Shown: positions 1 through 6,349, numbered from the stretch's first letter. The stretch: DNA of 16,237 nucleotides from CAZLKN01 sp964560135 (GCA_964560135.1 CAZLKN010000063.1:1-16237), one strand, 5' to 3'. Notes: generated by a model from the sequence alone, not told the origin. Numbers and translations: made by a program.

Positions 1-84
1 GCCGGTTGTGGTCGGTGCCGGGCCGGTTGTGGTCGGTGCCGGGCCGGTTGTGGTCCGTGCCCGGCCGGTTGTGGTCTGCCCGGG
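1..84. repeat. 21-bp tandem repeat, four copies, reaching the window edge
   Basis: Four consecutive 21-base units begin at 1, 22, 43 and 64, each opening with GCCGGTTGTGGTC. The first two are identical, the third differs at two positions and the fourth is more diverged. The array may continue to the left of the window. Because 21 is a multiple of three, the array encodes a heptad in any open frame. Read on the minus strand the heptad is DHNRPGT, and the differences in the third unit fall at third codon positions. The same is true of the opposing plus-strand frame, so this does not settle which strand is coding. Confidence 0.9.
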
Positions 85-100
85 GCTGTCGTCCCGTCAT
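1..100 (-). CDS. Possible heptad-repeat protein, 5' part only
   Basis: An ATG at 98-100 on the minus strand lies 13 bases beyond the lysR stop and opens a frame that runs off the left edge. The 33 visible codons give a short polar leader and then repeats of DHNRPGT, a hydrophilic proline/glycine-rich heptad. No signal peptide, domain or clear ribosome binding site is visible. The position suggests it could be co-transcribed with the upstream lysR gene. It could equally be noncoding repeat DNA that happens to be open. I do not recognise a family and propose no function. Confidence 0.3.
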   Translation of the reverse strand, partial: MTGRQPRADHNRPGTDHNRPGTDHNRPGTDHNR

Positions 101-113
101 GGCAGGACGTGGA

Positions 114-1022
114 TCACCCTCTGCCCGACCGGCGGACCGGGCGGAAGGCCGCGGTCTCTCGCACGAGTGTGGTCACGAGCCGGTGCCCGGCGGCGGCCAG
201 GGTGTGGTCGGCGAGCCATGCCACCACGAAGTCGAACTCCCGCGAGGATCCCCTGCCTGCCAGCGGGACGGTGACCAGGCCCGGCGGCAGCCGCACCGAG
301 TCGGGGACGACCCCCACCCCCAGCCCCCGGCGCGCGAAGGTCAGCACCGCCTCCGGGGTGGCGTCGGTCAGGCGCGGGTTCAGCCGCACGCCGGCGCGGG
401 CGGCGAGGTCGCCGACGTAGCGGGCGACCATGAACTCCGGGGCCAGCATGAGCACGGGCTCGGTGGCGAGCTGGGTCACGCTCACCGTGACCCAGGTGGC
501 GAACGGGTGGTCGGGCCGCATGGCCACCACCGGACGCCACCGTGTGAGCTTGCGGTGGCGCATGTCGGGTTCGACGGCGGAGCCCGGAAGCGTCGCCAGC
601 TCGACCTCCCGGGCGCGCAGGGCCCGCACGGCGGTGTCGACGCCGAGGGTGCGCACCTCCACCCAGACCCCCGGGTGGGCGGCCTGGAAGCGGGCCAAGC
701 CGCGCGCGAGCACGGGGATCCCGCCGGCGAGGCTCGCCACCCGGAGGCGTCCGGCTGCGCCGCGTACGACGGCGGCGGCCTCGTCCAGCGCCCGGTCGCG
801 CTCGGCCGCCAGGCGGGCCCCCGACCCGGCCACAGCGAGCCCGAGGGGCGTGGGCTCGGCCCGGCGGGGGCCCCGGTCGAACAGGCGTCCCCCGAGGGCG
901 CGCTCGATGCGGGCGATCCGGCGGGACAGGGCCGGCTGGGACACGCGCAGATCGTCGGCGGCGGCCGAGAACGTTCCCGCCTCCACCACGGCCCGGACGG
1001 TGGCGAAGTCGACGAGATCCAT
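114..1022 (-). CDS. LysR-family transcriptional regulator
   Basis: A 302-residue protein of normal LysR length. Residues 1-60 form the winged helix-turn-helix, with the family pattern AVVEAGTFSAAADDL followed by SQPALSRRIARIERALG and LFDR. Residues about 90-290 fit the periplasmic-binding-like effector domain, including a glycine-rich segment (RRGLGVGVVPDSV) near 240. The start at 1022 (MDLVDFATVR) is chosen because LysR proteins begin a few residues before this helix; longer in-frame options add unconserved sequence. No ribosome binding site precedes the ATG, but TATCGT lies six bases upstream, so translation may be leaderless. The gene is divergent from the malyl-CoA lyase operon, the classic arrangement for a LysR protein controlling its neighbour. 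The inducer is unknown; a CoA-pathway intermediate is inference only. Confidence 0.93.
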   Translation of the reverse strand: MDLVDFATVRAVVEAGTFSAAADDLRVSQPALSRRIARIERALGGRLFDRGPRRAEPTPLGLAVAGSGARLAAERDRALDEAAAVVRGAAGRLRVASLAGGIPVLARGLARFQAAHPGVWVEVRTLGVDTAVRALRAREVELATLPGSAVEPDMRHRKLTRWRPVVAMRPDHPFATWVTVSVTQLATEPVLMLAPEFMVARYVGDLAARAGVRLNPRLTDATPEAVLTFARRGLGVGVVPDSVRLPPGLVTVPLAGRGSSREFDFVVAWLADHTLAAAGHRLVTTLVRETAAFRPVRRSGRG

Positions 1023-1028
1023 CCATGC

Positions 1029-1034
1029 ACGATA
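1029..1034 (-). promoter_or_regulatory. Candidate -10 element for leaderless lysR transcript
   Basis: On the minus strand TATCGT fits the TANNNT pattern and is followed by six bases and then the lysR ATG. This spacing places the transcription start at or next to the start codon, and it accounts for the lack of a ribosome binding site. No convincing -35 is seen. Confidence 0.45.
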
Positions 1035-1037
1035 CAC

Positions 1038-1061
1038 ATACCAAGAGCGAAGAAGGGGTAT
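1038..1061. promoter_or_regulatory. Inverted repeat ATACC-N14-GGTAT, candidate LysR operator
   Basis: Arms at 1038-1042 and 1057-1061 are perfect reverse complements separated by 14 bases, in the divergent lysR/mcl intergenic region just upstream of the lysR -10 candidate. The arms resemble the T and A ends of a LysR box, but the spacing is longer than the textbook T-N11-A. A regulator of this family normally binds such a divergent region; assignment to this exact site is inference. Confidence 0.35.
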
Positions 1062-1134
1062 TGGACCGCATGCTTCGCCCCGCGGCACGATGGTCCCGCA
1101 CTCCCGTCGGCGCGGCGGACGGGCGGGGGCGCGG

Positions 1135-1140
1135 TAGTAT
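1135..1140 (+). promoter_or_regulatory. Candidate -10 element (TAGTAT) for the malyl-CoA lyase operon
   Basis: TAGTAT matches the actinobacterial housekeeping -10 (TAGRRT-like) and lies 37 bases before the ATG at 1178, leaving a leader of about 30 bases that carries the ribosome binding site AAGGAGG at 1161-1167. No TTGAC-like -35 is visible. A short inverted repeat, CCCGTC at 1103-1108 and GACGGG at 1118-1123, occupies the -35 zone and could be an operator, as expected for an activator-dependent promoter. Confidence 0.5.
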
Positions 1141-1177
1141 CGTCCGTCGCCGAAAGCGTGAAGGAGGTCCGCGGACC

Positions 1178-2125
1178 ATGGCGTACATCACCGCAGGTGA
1201 CGTGAAGCTCCGGGCGCGCCGCTCGTGCCTGTCCGTGCCGGCATCGAGCCCCAAGATGCTCGGCAAGGCCCCCGGGCTGCCCGCCGACGAGATCTTCATG
1301 GACCTCGAGGACTCCGTGGCTCCGGCCGAGAAGGAGTCCGCTCGCCGCAACGTGGTGGCGGCGCTGAACGACGGCGACTGGACGGGCAAGACCGTGGTCG
1401 TCCGCGTGAACGGCGTCTACACGAACTGGTGCTACCGCGACGTGATCGAGGTCGTCGAGGGGGCCGGACGGCACGTCGACTGCATCATGATCCCGAAGGT
1501 CCAGGAGCTCTCGGACGTGGTCTTCGTGGCCAACCTGCTGCGCATGATCGAGGAGACGAGCGGCTTCGACAAGAGGATCGGCATCGAGGCGCAGATCGAG
1601 AACGCCCTCGGGCTGACGAACATCGACGGGATCGCCGCGGCGTCCGACCGGATGGAGACCCTGATCTTCGGCCCCGGCGACATGGCCGCGGCCATGGGCA
1701 TGCCGCACTCGACCGTAGGCGAGATCGTCCACGACTACCCCGGCGATCACTGGCACTGGATCCTGATGACGATCCTCGTGGCCGCACGCAACCGCAACCT
1801 CCAGGCGATCGACGGTCCCTACGCGAAGATCCGCGACCTCGACGGGTTCCGCGAGGTGGCGGTGCGGGCCAAGTCGCTCGGTTACGACGGCAAGTGGGCC
1901 TTGCACCCCGACCAGGTGACGATCCTCAACGAGGTGTTCACGCCCACCCAGGAGGAGTACGACCGCGCCGAGGACATCCTCGAGGCCTACCAGAAGGCCA
2001 CCGACCAGGACCGGCGCGGCGCGGTGATGTTCGGCGACGAGATGATCGACGAGGCGTCGCGGAAGATGGCGGCCGTCCACGCCGCCCGTGGCCGAGCCGC
2101 GGGTCTCACCCGCACCAAGGGGTAG
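1178..2125 (+). CDS. mcl: HpcH/HpaI (CitE-like) aldolase, probable malyl-CoA/beta-methylmalyl-CoA lyase
   Basis: A 315-residue TIM-barrel CoA-ester lyase. Members of this family reversibly cleave beta-methylmalyl-CoA to glyoxylate plus propionyl-CoA, or malyl-CoA to glyoxylate plus acetyl-CoA, using Mg2+. The sequence shows RSCLSVPASSPKML near 15-28, FMDLEDSVAPAEK at 40-52, the substrate-binding arginine in VRVNG (R76), DCIMIPKV at 101-108, the metal-ligand glutamate E141 in IEAQIEN, the metal-ligand aspartate D168 in FGPGDMA, and GKWALHPDQ at 238-246. Length and motif spacing fit Mcl1-type lyases better than the shorter (about 270-residue) CitE-like proteins of leucine/itaconate breakdown. 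The start has AAGGAGG ahead of it; the much longer upstream open frame is not supported. It is the first gene of an operon with acyl-CoA dehydrogenase and MaoC hydratase. Substrate preference is inferred. Confidence 0.85.
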   Translation: MAYITAGDVKLRARRSCLSVPASSPKMLGKAPGLPADEIFMDLEDSVAPAEKESARRNVVAALNDGDWTGKTVVVRVNGVYTNWCYRDVIEVVEGAGRHVDCIMIPKVQELSDVVFVANLLRMIEETSGFDKRIGIEAQIENALGLTNIDGIAAASDRMETLIFGPGDMAAAMGMPHSTVGEIVHDYPGDHWHWILMTILVAARNRNLQAIDGPYAKIRDLDGFREVAVRAKSLGYDGKWALHPDQVTILNEVFTPTQEEYDRAEDILEAYQKATDQDRRGAVMFGDEMIDEASRKMAAVHAARGRAAGLTRTKG

Positions 2126-2154
2126 CACCCGCACACCAGAGCCGAGGAGGACGC

Positions 2155-3345
2155 ATGGGTCTCACCGACTGGGAAGGCTTCGAGCTCACCGACGTCCAGA
2201 AGCAGATCGTGCAGACCGTCCGCGACTTCATCGACAAGGACGTCATCCCGGTCGCCGACGAGATGGAGCACCGGGACGAGTACCCGGAGGCCATCGTCGA
2301 GAAGATGAAGGAGCTCGGGCTGTTCGGCCTCAAGGTGCCCGAGAGATACGGAGGCATCGGGGAGTCGCTGACCACCTACGCGCTCGTCGTCGTGGAGCTC
2401 GCCCGCGGCTGGATGTCGCTGTCGGGCATCCTCAACACCCACTTCATGGCCGCGTGGCAGCTCGAGACCTACGGCCCCGACCACCTCAGGGACAGGCTCC
2501 TGCCCCGCATGGCCACCGGCGAGCTGCGCGCGGCGCTGTCGATGTCCGAGCCCGAGGCCGGCTCCGACGTGCAGGCGATCCGCTGCAAGGCGATCCGCGA
2601 CGGAGACGTCTACAAGGTCACGGGCACCAAGATGTGGGTCACCAACGGCCTGCGCTCGGGCCTCGTGTCGCTGCTGTGCAAGACCGACCCCGAGGCCGAT
2701 CCGCCCTCGCGCGGCATGGCGCTGCTGATGGTCGAGAAGGAGCCGGGGGCCGGGAAGATGCCGGGCCTTCAGATCCCGCCCAACATCGACAAGATGGGCT
2801 ACAAGGGCGTGGAGACCACGGAGCTGATCTTCGACGACCACGAGGTCCCGGTGGGCAATCTCCTCGGGGGCGAGGAGGGCCAGGGCTTCTACCAGGTGAT
2901 GGCGGGCATCGAGCTCGGCCGGGTGAACGTCTCCGCCCGCGCGATCGGGGTGATGATCCGGGCCTTCGAGGAGGCGATCCGCTACGCGCAGGAGCGCAAG
3001 ACCTTCGGCAAGCCGATCTCCCAGCATCAGGCGATCCAGTTCAAGCTCGCCGACATGGCCACGCAGATCGAGGCCTCGAAGCTGCTGATGATGGCGGCGG
3101 CACAGAAGAAGGACCGCGGCGAGCGCACCGACCTGGAGGCCGGGATGGCCAAGCTGTACTCCTCGGAGGCCTGCGTGAACGTGGTCACCGAGGCGCTGCG
3201 CATCCACGGCGGCTACGGCTACTCCAAGGAGTTCACCGTGGAGCGGCTGTATCGCGACGCCCCCTTCTTCCTGATCGGGGAGGGCACCTCGGAGATCCAG
3301 AAGATGGTCATCGGACGCCAGCTCCTCGACCGGTACAAGATCTGA
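2155..3345 (+). CDS. Acyl-CoA dehydrogenase, possibly methylsuccinyl-CoA dehydrogenase
   Basis: A 396-residue cytosolic FAD enzyme of standard length for the family; it would oxidise an acyl-CoA to the 2,3-enoyl-CoA and pass electrons to electron-transfer flavoprotein. Visible features are the all-helical N-terminal domain, the family signature MSEPEAGSD at 130-138, the beta domain ending near 240, the RKTFGKPISQHQ stretch at 281-292, LRIHGGYGY at 348-356, and the catalytic-base glutamate E376 in IGEGTSEIQ. The residue before that glutamate is Gly where Tyr is common. A GAGGAGG ribosome binding site precedes the ATG, 29 bases after the mcl stop. In this operon the best-fitting substrate is (2S)-methylsuccinyl-CoA, giving mesaconyl-CoA; isovaleryl-CoA or another short branched acyl-CoA is an alternative. 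Family call is firm, substrate is inference. Confidence 0.92.
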   Translation: MGLTDWEGFELTDVQKQIVQTVRDFIDKDVIPVADEMEHRDEYPEAIVEKMKELGLFGLKVPERYGGIGESLTTYALVVVELARGWMSLSGILNTHFMAAWQLETYGPDHLRDRLLPRMATGELRAALSMSEPEAGSDVQAIRCKAIRDGDVYKVTGTKMWVTNGLRSGLVSLLCKTDPEADPPSRGMALLMVEKEPGAGKMPGLQIPPNIDKMGYKGVETTELIFDDHEVPVGNLLGGEEGQGFYQVMAGIELGRVNVSARAIGVMIRAFEEAIRYAQERKTFGKPISQHQAIQFKLADMATQIEASKLLMMAAAQKKDRGERTDLEAGMAKLYSSEACVNVVTEALRIHGGYGYSKEFTVERLYRDAPFFLIGEGTSEIQKMVIGRQLLDRYKI

Positions 3346-4025
3346 TGGCCACCGAGGTCCGCACGCATCCCGAGTTCGCTGCGTTCGAGGGCCAGGCCCG
3401 CATCCTCGACGAGCTGCTCGACGATCTCGAGGTGACCGACTGGGAGCGGGACACGCGCTGCCCGCCGCTGACGGTGGCCGAGCTCGTGGCCCACGTGACC
3501 CGCGGGTTGCGCTGGCTGAAGATCACCGGCGACGAGGCCAAGGGCGACCCCACGACCGACCGGGTCGCGTGGTGGCGCTACGACCCCGACGAGGTGGGGG
3601 AGCGGGTCGTGCAGGGAGCCATCGAGTCGGCACGCGGCCGGACCCCCGAGGAGCTCGTGTCGGCGTGGCGTGAGGAGCGCGACGCCGCCTTCGAGGCTCT
3701 CCGGACCGTCCCGCCCGGACGGGTGGTGGGGGCCGACGACGGTCCCCGGATCCTCGTCGCGGACCTCGCGGCCACCCGGGTGCTGGAGCTGGCCGTGCAC
3801 ACGATGGACATCGGACACGCCACGCTGCGCGGGGAACGCATCGACCCGAAGGCGGTGGAGATCGTGGCCGGCATCTGCGAGGGACTCCTGGATGCGCCGC
3901 TGCCGCGGGCGATGGGCTGGTCCCCGCGAACCCACATCCTGACCGCCACCGGACGGCGGCGGCTCGAGGCCAACGAGCGGTTCGTGCTCGGCGAGCTCGC
4001 CGAGCGCTTCCCGCTGATCCGGTGA
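3345..4025 (+). CDS. DinB/maleylpyruvate isomerase-fold protein (mycothiol-type)
   Basis: A 226-residue protein with the layout of the actinobacterial maleylpyruvate isomerase/DinB-like family. PPLTVAELVAHVTRG (36-54) supplies H50 and TRVLELAVHTMDIGH (144-158) supplies E148 and H152, a likely metal-binding triad equivalent to the His/Glu/His zinc site of mycothiol-dependent maleylpyruvate isomerase. Members act as mycothiol S-transferases or isomerases; many are uncharacterised. The ATG overlaps the TGA of the acyl-CoA dehydrogenase gene by one base (TGATG), indicating translational coupling. It is not part of the standard ethylmalonyl-CoA pathway, so a role in detoxifying or isomerising an intermediate of the operon is possible but unproven. 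Confidence 0.78.
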   Translation: MATEVRTHPEFAAFEGQARILDELLDDLEVTDWERDTRCPPLTVAELVAHVTRGLRWLKITGDEAKGDPTTDRVAWWRYDPDEVGERVVQGAIESARGRTPEELVSAWREERDAAFEALRTVPPGRVVGADDGPRILVADLAATRVLELAVHTMDIGHATLRGERIDPKAVEIVAGICEGLLDAPLPRAMGWSPRTHILTATGRRRLEANERFVLGELAERFPLIR

Positions 4026-4052
4026 CCCGCGACGACCGCAAGGAGGACATCC

Positions 4053-4562
4053 ATGAGCCACGAGTTCCCGTTCGGACGGTGCCTCGAGGACTTCGAGGTG
4101 GGCCACGTCTACAAGCACTGGCCCGGCAAGACGATCACCGAATACGACGACCACCTCTTCTGCATGATCACGATGAACCACCATCCGCTGCATACCAACG
4201 TCCACTACGCGGAGAACGCGACCCAGTTCAAGCGCAACGTGGTCGTCGGCAATCTCGTCTATTCGCTGGCGCTCGGGATGAGCGTGCGCGACGTGTCCGG
4301 ATCGGCGATCGCGAACCTCGAGATCGAGAACCTGCGCCACCCGGCCCCCGTGTTCCATGGGGACACGATCTACGCCGAGACGGAGGTGCTCGAGATCAGC
4401 CCGTCGAAGTCCAAGCCCGACCGCGGCATCGTGAAGGTGCGGACGATCGCCTACAACCAGGACGGCACCGTCGTATGCGAGTTCGTCCGCAAGGTCATGC
4501 TCCCCACCCGGGAGGCCAGGGGCTCGGACCAGCCGGCCCGGCCGGAGCCCCGGCTCGACTGA
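4053..4562 (+). CDS. MaoC-family enoyl-CoA hydratase, probable mesaconyl-CoA hydratase
   Basis: A 169-residue single hot-dog-domain protein, beginning after an AAGGAGG site and ending the operon. The usual hydratase motif GDxNPLH is replaced by TMNHHPLH at 40-47, followed by the AHYA-like segment VHYAENA. This T-M-N variant, together with SVRDVSGSAIANLEIENLRHP (76-96) and HGDTIYAETEVLE (102-114), is what I recall for the MaoC subgroup found beside Mcl-type lyases. Such enzymes hydrate mesaconyl-CoA to beta-methylmalyl-CoA, the substrate of the lyase encoded by the first gene. The last 20 residues are a proline/arginine-rich tail without evident function. Hydration of methylglutaconyl-CoA or a related enoyl-CoA is the alternative. 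Confidence 0.85.
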   Translation: MSHEFPFGRCLEDFEVGHVYKHWPGKTITEYDDHLFCMITMNHHPLHTNVHYAENATQFKRNVVVGNLVYSLALGMSVRDVSGSAIANLEIENLRHPAPVFHGDTIYAETEVLEISPSKSKPDRGIVKVRTIAYNQDGTVVCEFVRKVMLPTREARGSDQPARPEPRLD

Positions 4563-4578
4563 CGCCCTGCCCGTCGCC

Positions 4579-5337
4579 TCAGCGCACGTGCAGGTGACCG
4601 AACAGCTCTTCGCGGTCGCCCCAGCGGTCGCGGAAGCGACGGAAGTTGCGCTGTGAGGATGCGTCGCGCTCCTCCGGCGGGGTGGAGGCCCAGAGCCGGT
4701 GGGTGTGCCGGTCCACCGGCAGCGTGGGGTCGACGATGGTGCGGTAGCCGGCGGCCCGCACCTGGAAGCTGAAGTCGATGTCGGCGTTGCGGTAGAAGCG
4801 GAACTTCGGGTGGAACAGGCCGGTGGACCCCAGGATGCCCCGACGCAGTGCCATCAGGTACGCCTCGACGCCGTCCACGTCCGGGCCCTCGTGCTCGTGG
4901 AACCCGAAGCCGTCCGGGGTCACCACCCCCCAGCGGCCCACCAGGCCCACCTGATCGTCGGAGAGGTGCCGTCCCAGGGGGCCGAGGAGATCGCCGGTCA
5001 GCTCGACGCAGGTGTCGACCACCGCCACGATGCGCCCCGTGGCGAGGCGCAACCCCAGGTTCCGTCCGGCCGCCCAGCCCACCGGATCGCGGAGCGGGAT
5101 GTGCCGGACGCCGGGCAGCGCGGCGATCCGTGCCGAATCCTCGTCGTCGGTGGGGTTGTCCACGACCACGAGCTCCCAGGAGCCGGCCGCGAGATGCGCG
5201 ACGAGGCTGCGGTGGAGCCGTTCGAGATCCTCCGGCCAGCCCTCGTGGAGGACGACGAAGGACACGTCGAAGTCGTCGGGCTCGGCGAGGCGGTCGCCGA
5301 GCTTCTGCGGGTGCTTGATGCGTGCCACCGCGGACAT
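4579..5337 (-). CDS. Family 2 glycosyltransferase
   Basis: A 252-residue soluble GT-A glycosyltransferase. DVSFVVLHEGWPEDLERLHRSL at about 24-45 is the first strand and helix, WELVVVDNPTDD (54-65) the nucleotide-sugar contact, GWAAGRNLGLRLATG (87-101) the classic GT2 helix, and FYRNADIDFSFQVRAAGYR (181-199) corresponds to the conserved ED-type acceptor region. The metal-binding DxD is here DTC (108-110), a departure from the norm. No membrane segment is visible. The ATG at 5337 is preferred over upstream TTG starts because those would read through a strong hairpin. TACGGT ends six bases before the ATG and there is no ribosome binding site, so it may be leaderless. It converges with the MaoC gene, 16 bases stop to stop. 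Donor and acceptor sugars cannot be predicted. Confidence 0.85.
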   Translation of the reverse strand: MSAVARIKHPQKLGDRLAEPDDFDVSFVVLHEGWPEDLERLHRSLVAHLAAGSWELVVVDNPTDDEDSARIAALPGVRHIPLRDPVGWAAGRNLGLRLATGRIVAVVDTCVELTGDLLGPLGRHLSDDQVGLVGRWGVVTPDGFGFHEHEGPDVDGVEAYLMALRRGILGSTGLFHPKFRFYRNADIDFSFQVRAAGYRTIVDPTLPVDRHTHRLWASTPPEERDASSQRNFRRFRDRWGDREELFGHLHVR

Positions 5338-5343
5338 ACGGCG

Positions 5344-5349
5344 ACCGTA
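5344..5349 (-). promoter_or_regulatory. Candidate -10 element (TACGGT) for the glycosyltransferase gene
   Basis: TACGGT on the minus strand fits TANNNT and lies six bases before the ATG at 5337, as in leaderless actinobacterial genes. The position of the -35 would fall inside the hairpin at 5353-5394. Confidence 0.35.
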
Positions 5350-5352
5350 CCG

Positions 5353-5394
5353 CGAAGGGGCCGGCCGCGCCCCCCAATGCGGCCGGTCCCTTCG
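5353..5394 (-). terminator. Strong stem-loop terminator after the response regulator gene
   Basis: The arms at 5353-5368 (CGAAGGGGCCGGCCGC) and 5379-5394 pair over 16 bases with one G-T wobble, around a ten-base loop. It lies 21 bases past the stop codon of the minus-strand response regulator. There is no T tract, which is common for high-GC actinobacterial terminators. The near-perfect stem would function in either direction. Confidence 0.8.
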
Positions 5395-5415
5395 TCCCCG
5401 CGGCAAGTCGTTCCT

Positions 5416-6189
5416 CTAGCGTGGCGTTTCGACGAGCCCGAGCCGCATGGCGGCCAGGATCGCGTCCACCCGGTTGTTGACTCCGAGCTTGCGGTAGGCG
5501 TGCCCGATGTGGGTGTTGACGGTCCGCTCGCTGATGCCGAGCCGGCTCGCGATCGCCCGGGCGGACAATCCCTTCGCCAGGAGGCCGAGGACCTCCCGCT
5601 CCCGCTGCGTGGTCAGATCCGATGCGCGGGAAGCCTTGTGAGCCTCGTTGACGCGCTTCGACAGGGACCGGATCGCGATCCCGGCGATCGACGGCGTCAG
5701 ATAGGTTCCACCCGATCGGACCGCGTCGAGGGCGGTCCGGACGTCGGACACGCTGGCGGTCTTCGACAGGTATCCGGACGCACCGGCGCGGATGGCCTCG
5801 AACACGGCCTCCTCGTCCTCGTGCACGGTCAGGATGAGCACCTGGATGTCCGGGAACTGTTCCTTGACCCTCCGTGTGCACTCGATGCCGTGCATCTCGG
5901 GCATCTGCAGGTCCATGAGGACGAGGTCCGGGTGGAGTTCGCCGCACAGGCGGATCGCCTCGGTTCCCGTGGCAGCTTCGCCGACGACCTCGAAGCCGTC
6001 GACCATCTCGGCCATCAGTCTGATCCCGGACCGGGTCACGGCGTGGTCGTCGGCGATGAGGACCCGCCAGGCACCGAGTTGGCCCTTGGAGCGCTTCGCG
6101 GACGGATGATCCGAAGGGCGCGGGCGCACGGATCGTTCAGCCAGGCGGCCGGCCTGCCCGATCTGCGCTGCTGTCTGGTCCGGGCTCAT
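5416..6189 (-). CDS. NarL/FixJ-family response regulator (receiver plus LuxR-type HTH)
   Basis: A 257-residue two-component response regulator. After a basic, low-complexity N-terminal extension of about 40 residues comes a receiver domain with LIADDHAVTRSG (45-55; acidic pair D47/D48), phosphoacceptor D93 in LMDLQMPEMHG, T121 in LILTVHEDEEA, and K143 in GYLSKTASVSDV. The LuxR/GerE DNA-binding domain spans about 190-250, with LTTQREREVLGLLAKGLS and ISERTVNTHIGHAYRKLGV. The start at 6189 has AAAGGGGA seven bases upstream and excludes a longer unsupported extension. No histidine kinase is encoded beside it, so it is an orphan in this window. A hairpin terminator follows the gene. Its signal and targets are unknown. 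Confidence 0.93.
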   Translation of the reverse strand: MSPDQTAAQIGQAGRLAERSVRPRPSDHPSAKRSKGQLGAWRVLIADDHAVTRSGIRLMAEMVDGFEVVGEAATGTEAIRLCGELHPDLVLMDLQMPEMHGIECTRRVKEQFPDIQVLILTVHEDEEAVFEAIRAGASGYLSKTASVSDVRTALDAVRSGGTYLTPSIAGIAIRSLSKRVNEAHKASRASDLTTQREREVLGLLAKGLSARAIASRLGISERTVNTHIGHAYRKLGVNNRVDAILAAMRLGLVETPR

Positions 6190-6243
6190 GATTCCCCTTT
6201 CGGTGATCGCTGTATGCCGAACATATGGACCGGGCGCGGATGC

Positions 6244-6264
6244 GGCCATGGCCCATCCGGATGG
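6244..6264. promoter_or_regulatory. Two abutting palindromes upstream of the response regulator
   Basis: GGCCATGGCC (6244-6253) and CCATCCGGATGG (6253-6264) are perfect palindromes sharing one base, about 55-75 bases upstream of the response regulator ATG. Such sites can bind dimeric regulators, including the response regulator itself, but short palindromes also arise by chance in GC-rich DNA. Confidence 0.25.
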
Positions 6265-6320
6265 TTGTCGGGGCCATTCCGGGCCGGTTCGCGCCTCATC
6301 CGGCAACTGGAGTTCCTAAA

Positions 6321-6349
6321 GTTATGTCTGTGGCGCGTGTTATGTTCTG
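6321..6349. promoter_or_regulatory. Direct repeat GTTATGT(T)CTG in an AT-richer intergenic stretch
   Basis: GTTATGTCTG at 6321-6330 recurs as GTTATGTTCTG at 6339-6349, with 18 bases between starts, in the least GC-rich part of the response regulator/dapA intergenic region. It could be a tandem regulator site or contain an upstream promoter (TATGTT at 6341-6346). Function is unproven. Confidence 0.3.

Noticed and set aside
1..84. CRISPR array or transposon end at the left-edge repeats
   Set aside because: Units are directly contiguous with no spacers, no flanking inverted repeats and no transposase or cas gene.
482..2134. Long open frame on the minus strand across lysR and the malyl-CoA lyase gene
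   Set aside because: It is antisense to a clear enzyme and shows no family motif; GC-rich third positions create long opposite-strand frames by default.
1225..2154. Arginine/glycine-rich plus-strand frame that continues in phase into the acyl-CoA dehydrogenase
   Set aside because: It is an out-of-frame reading of the lyase gene. The dehydrogenase has its own ribosome binding site and start at 2155.
5338..5406. Longer N-terminus for the glycosyltransferase from an upstream TTG
   Set aside because: It would translate the terminator hairpin into an arginine/proline-rich leader with no homology-like pattern.
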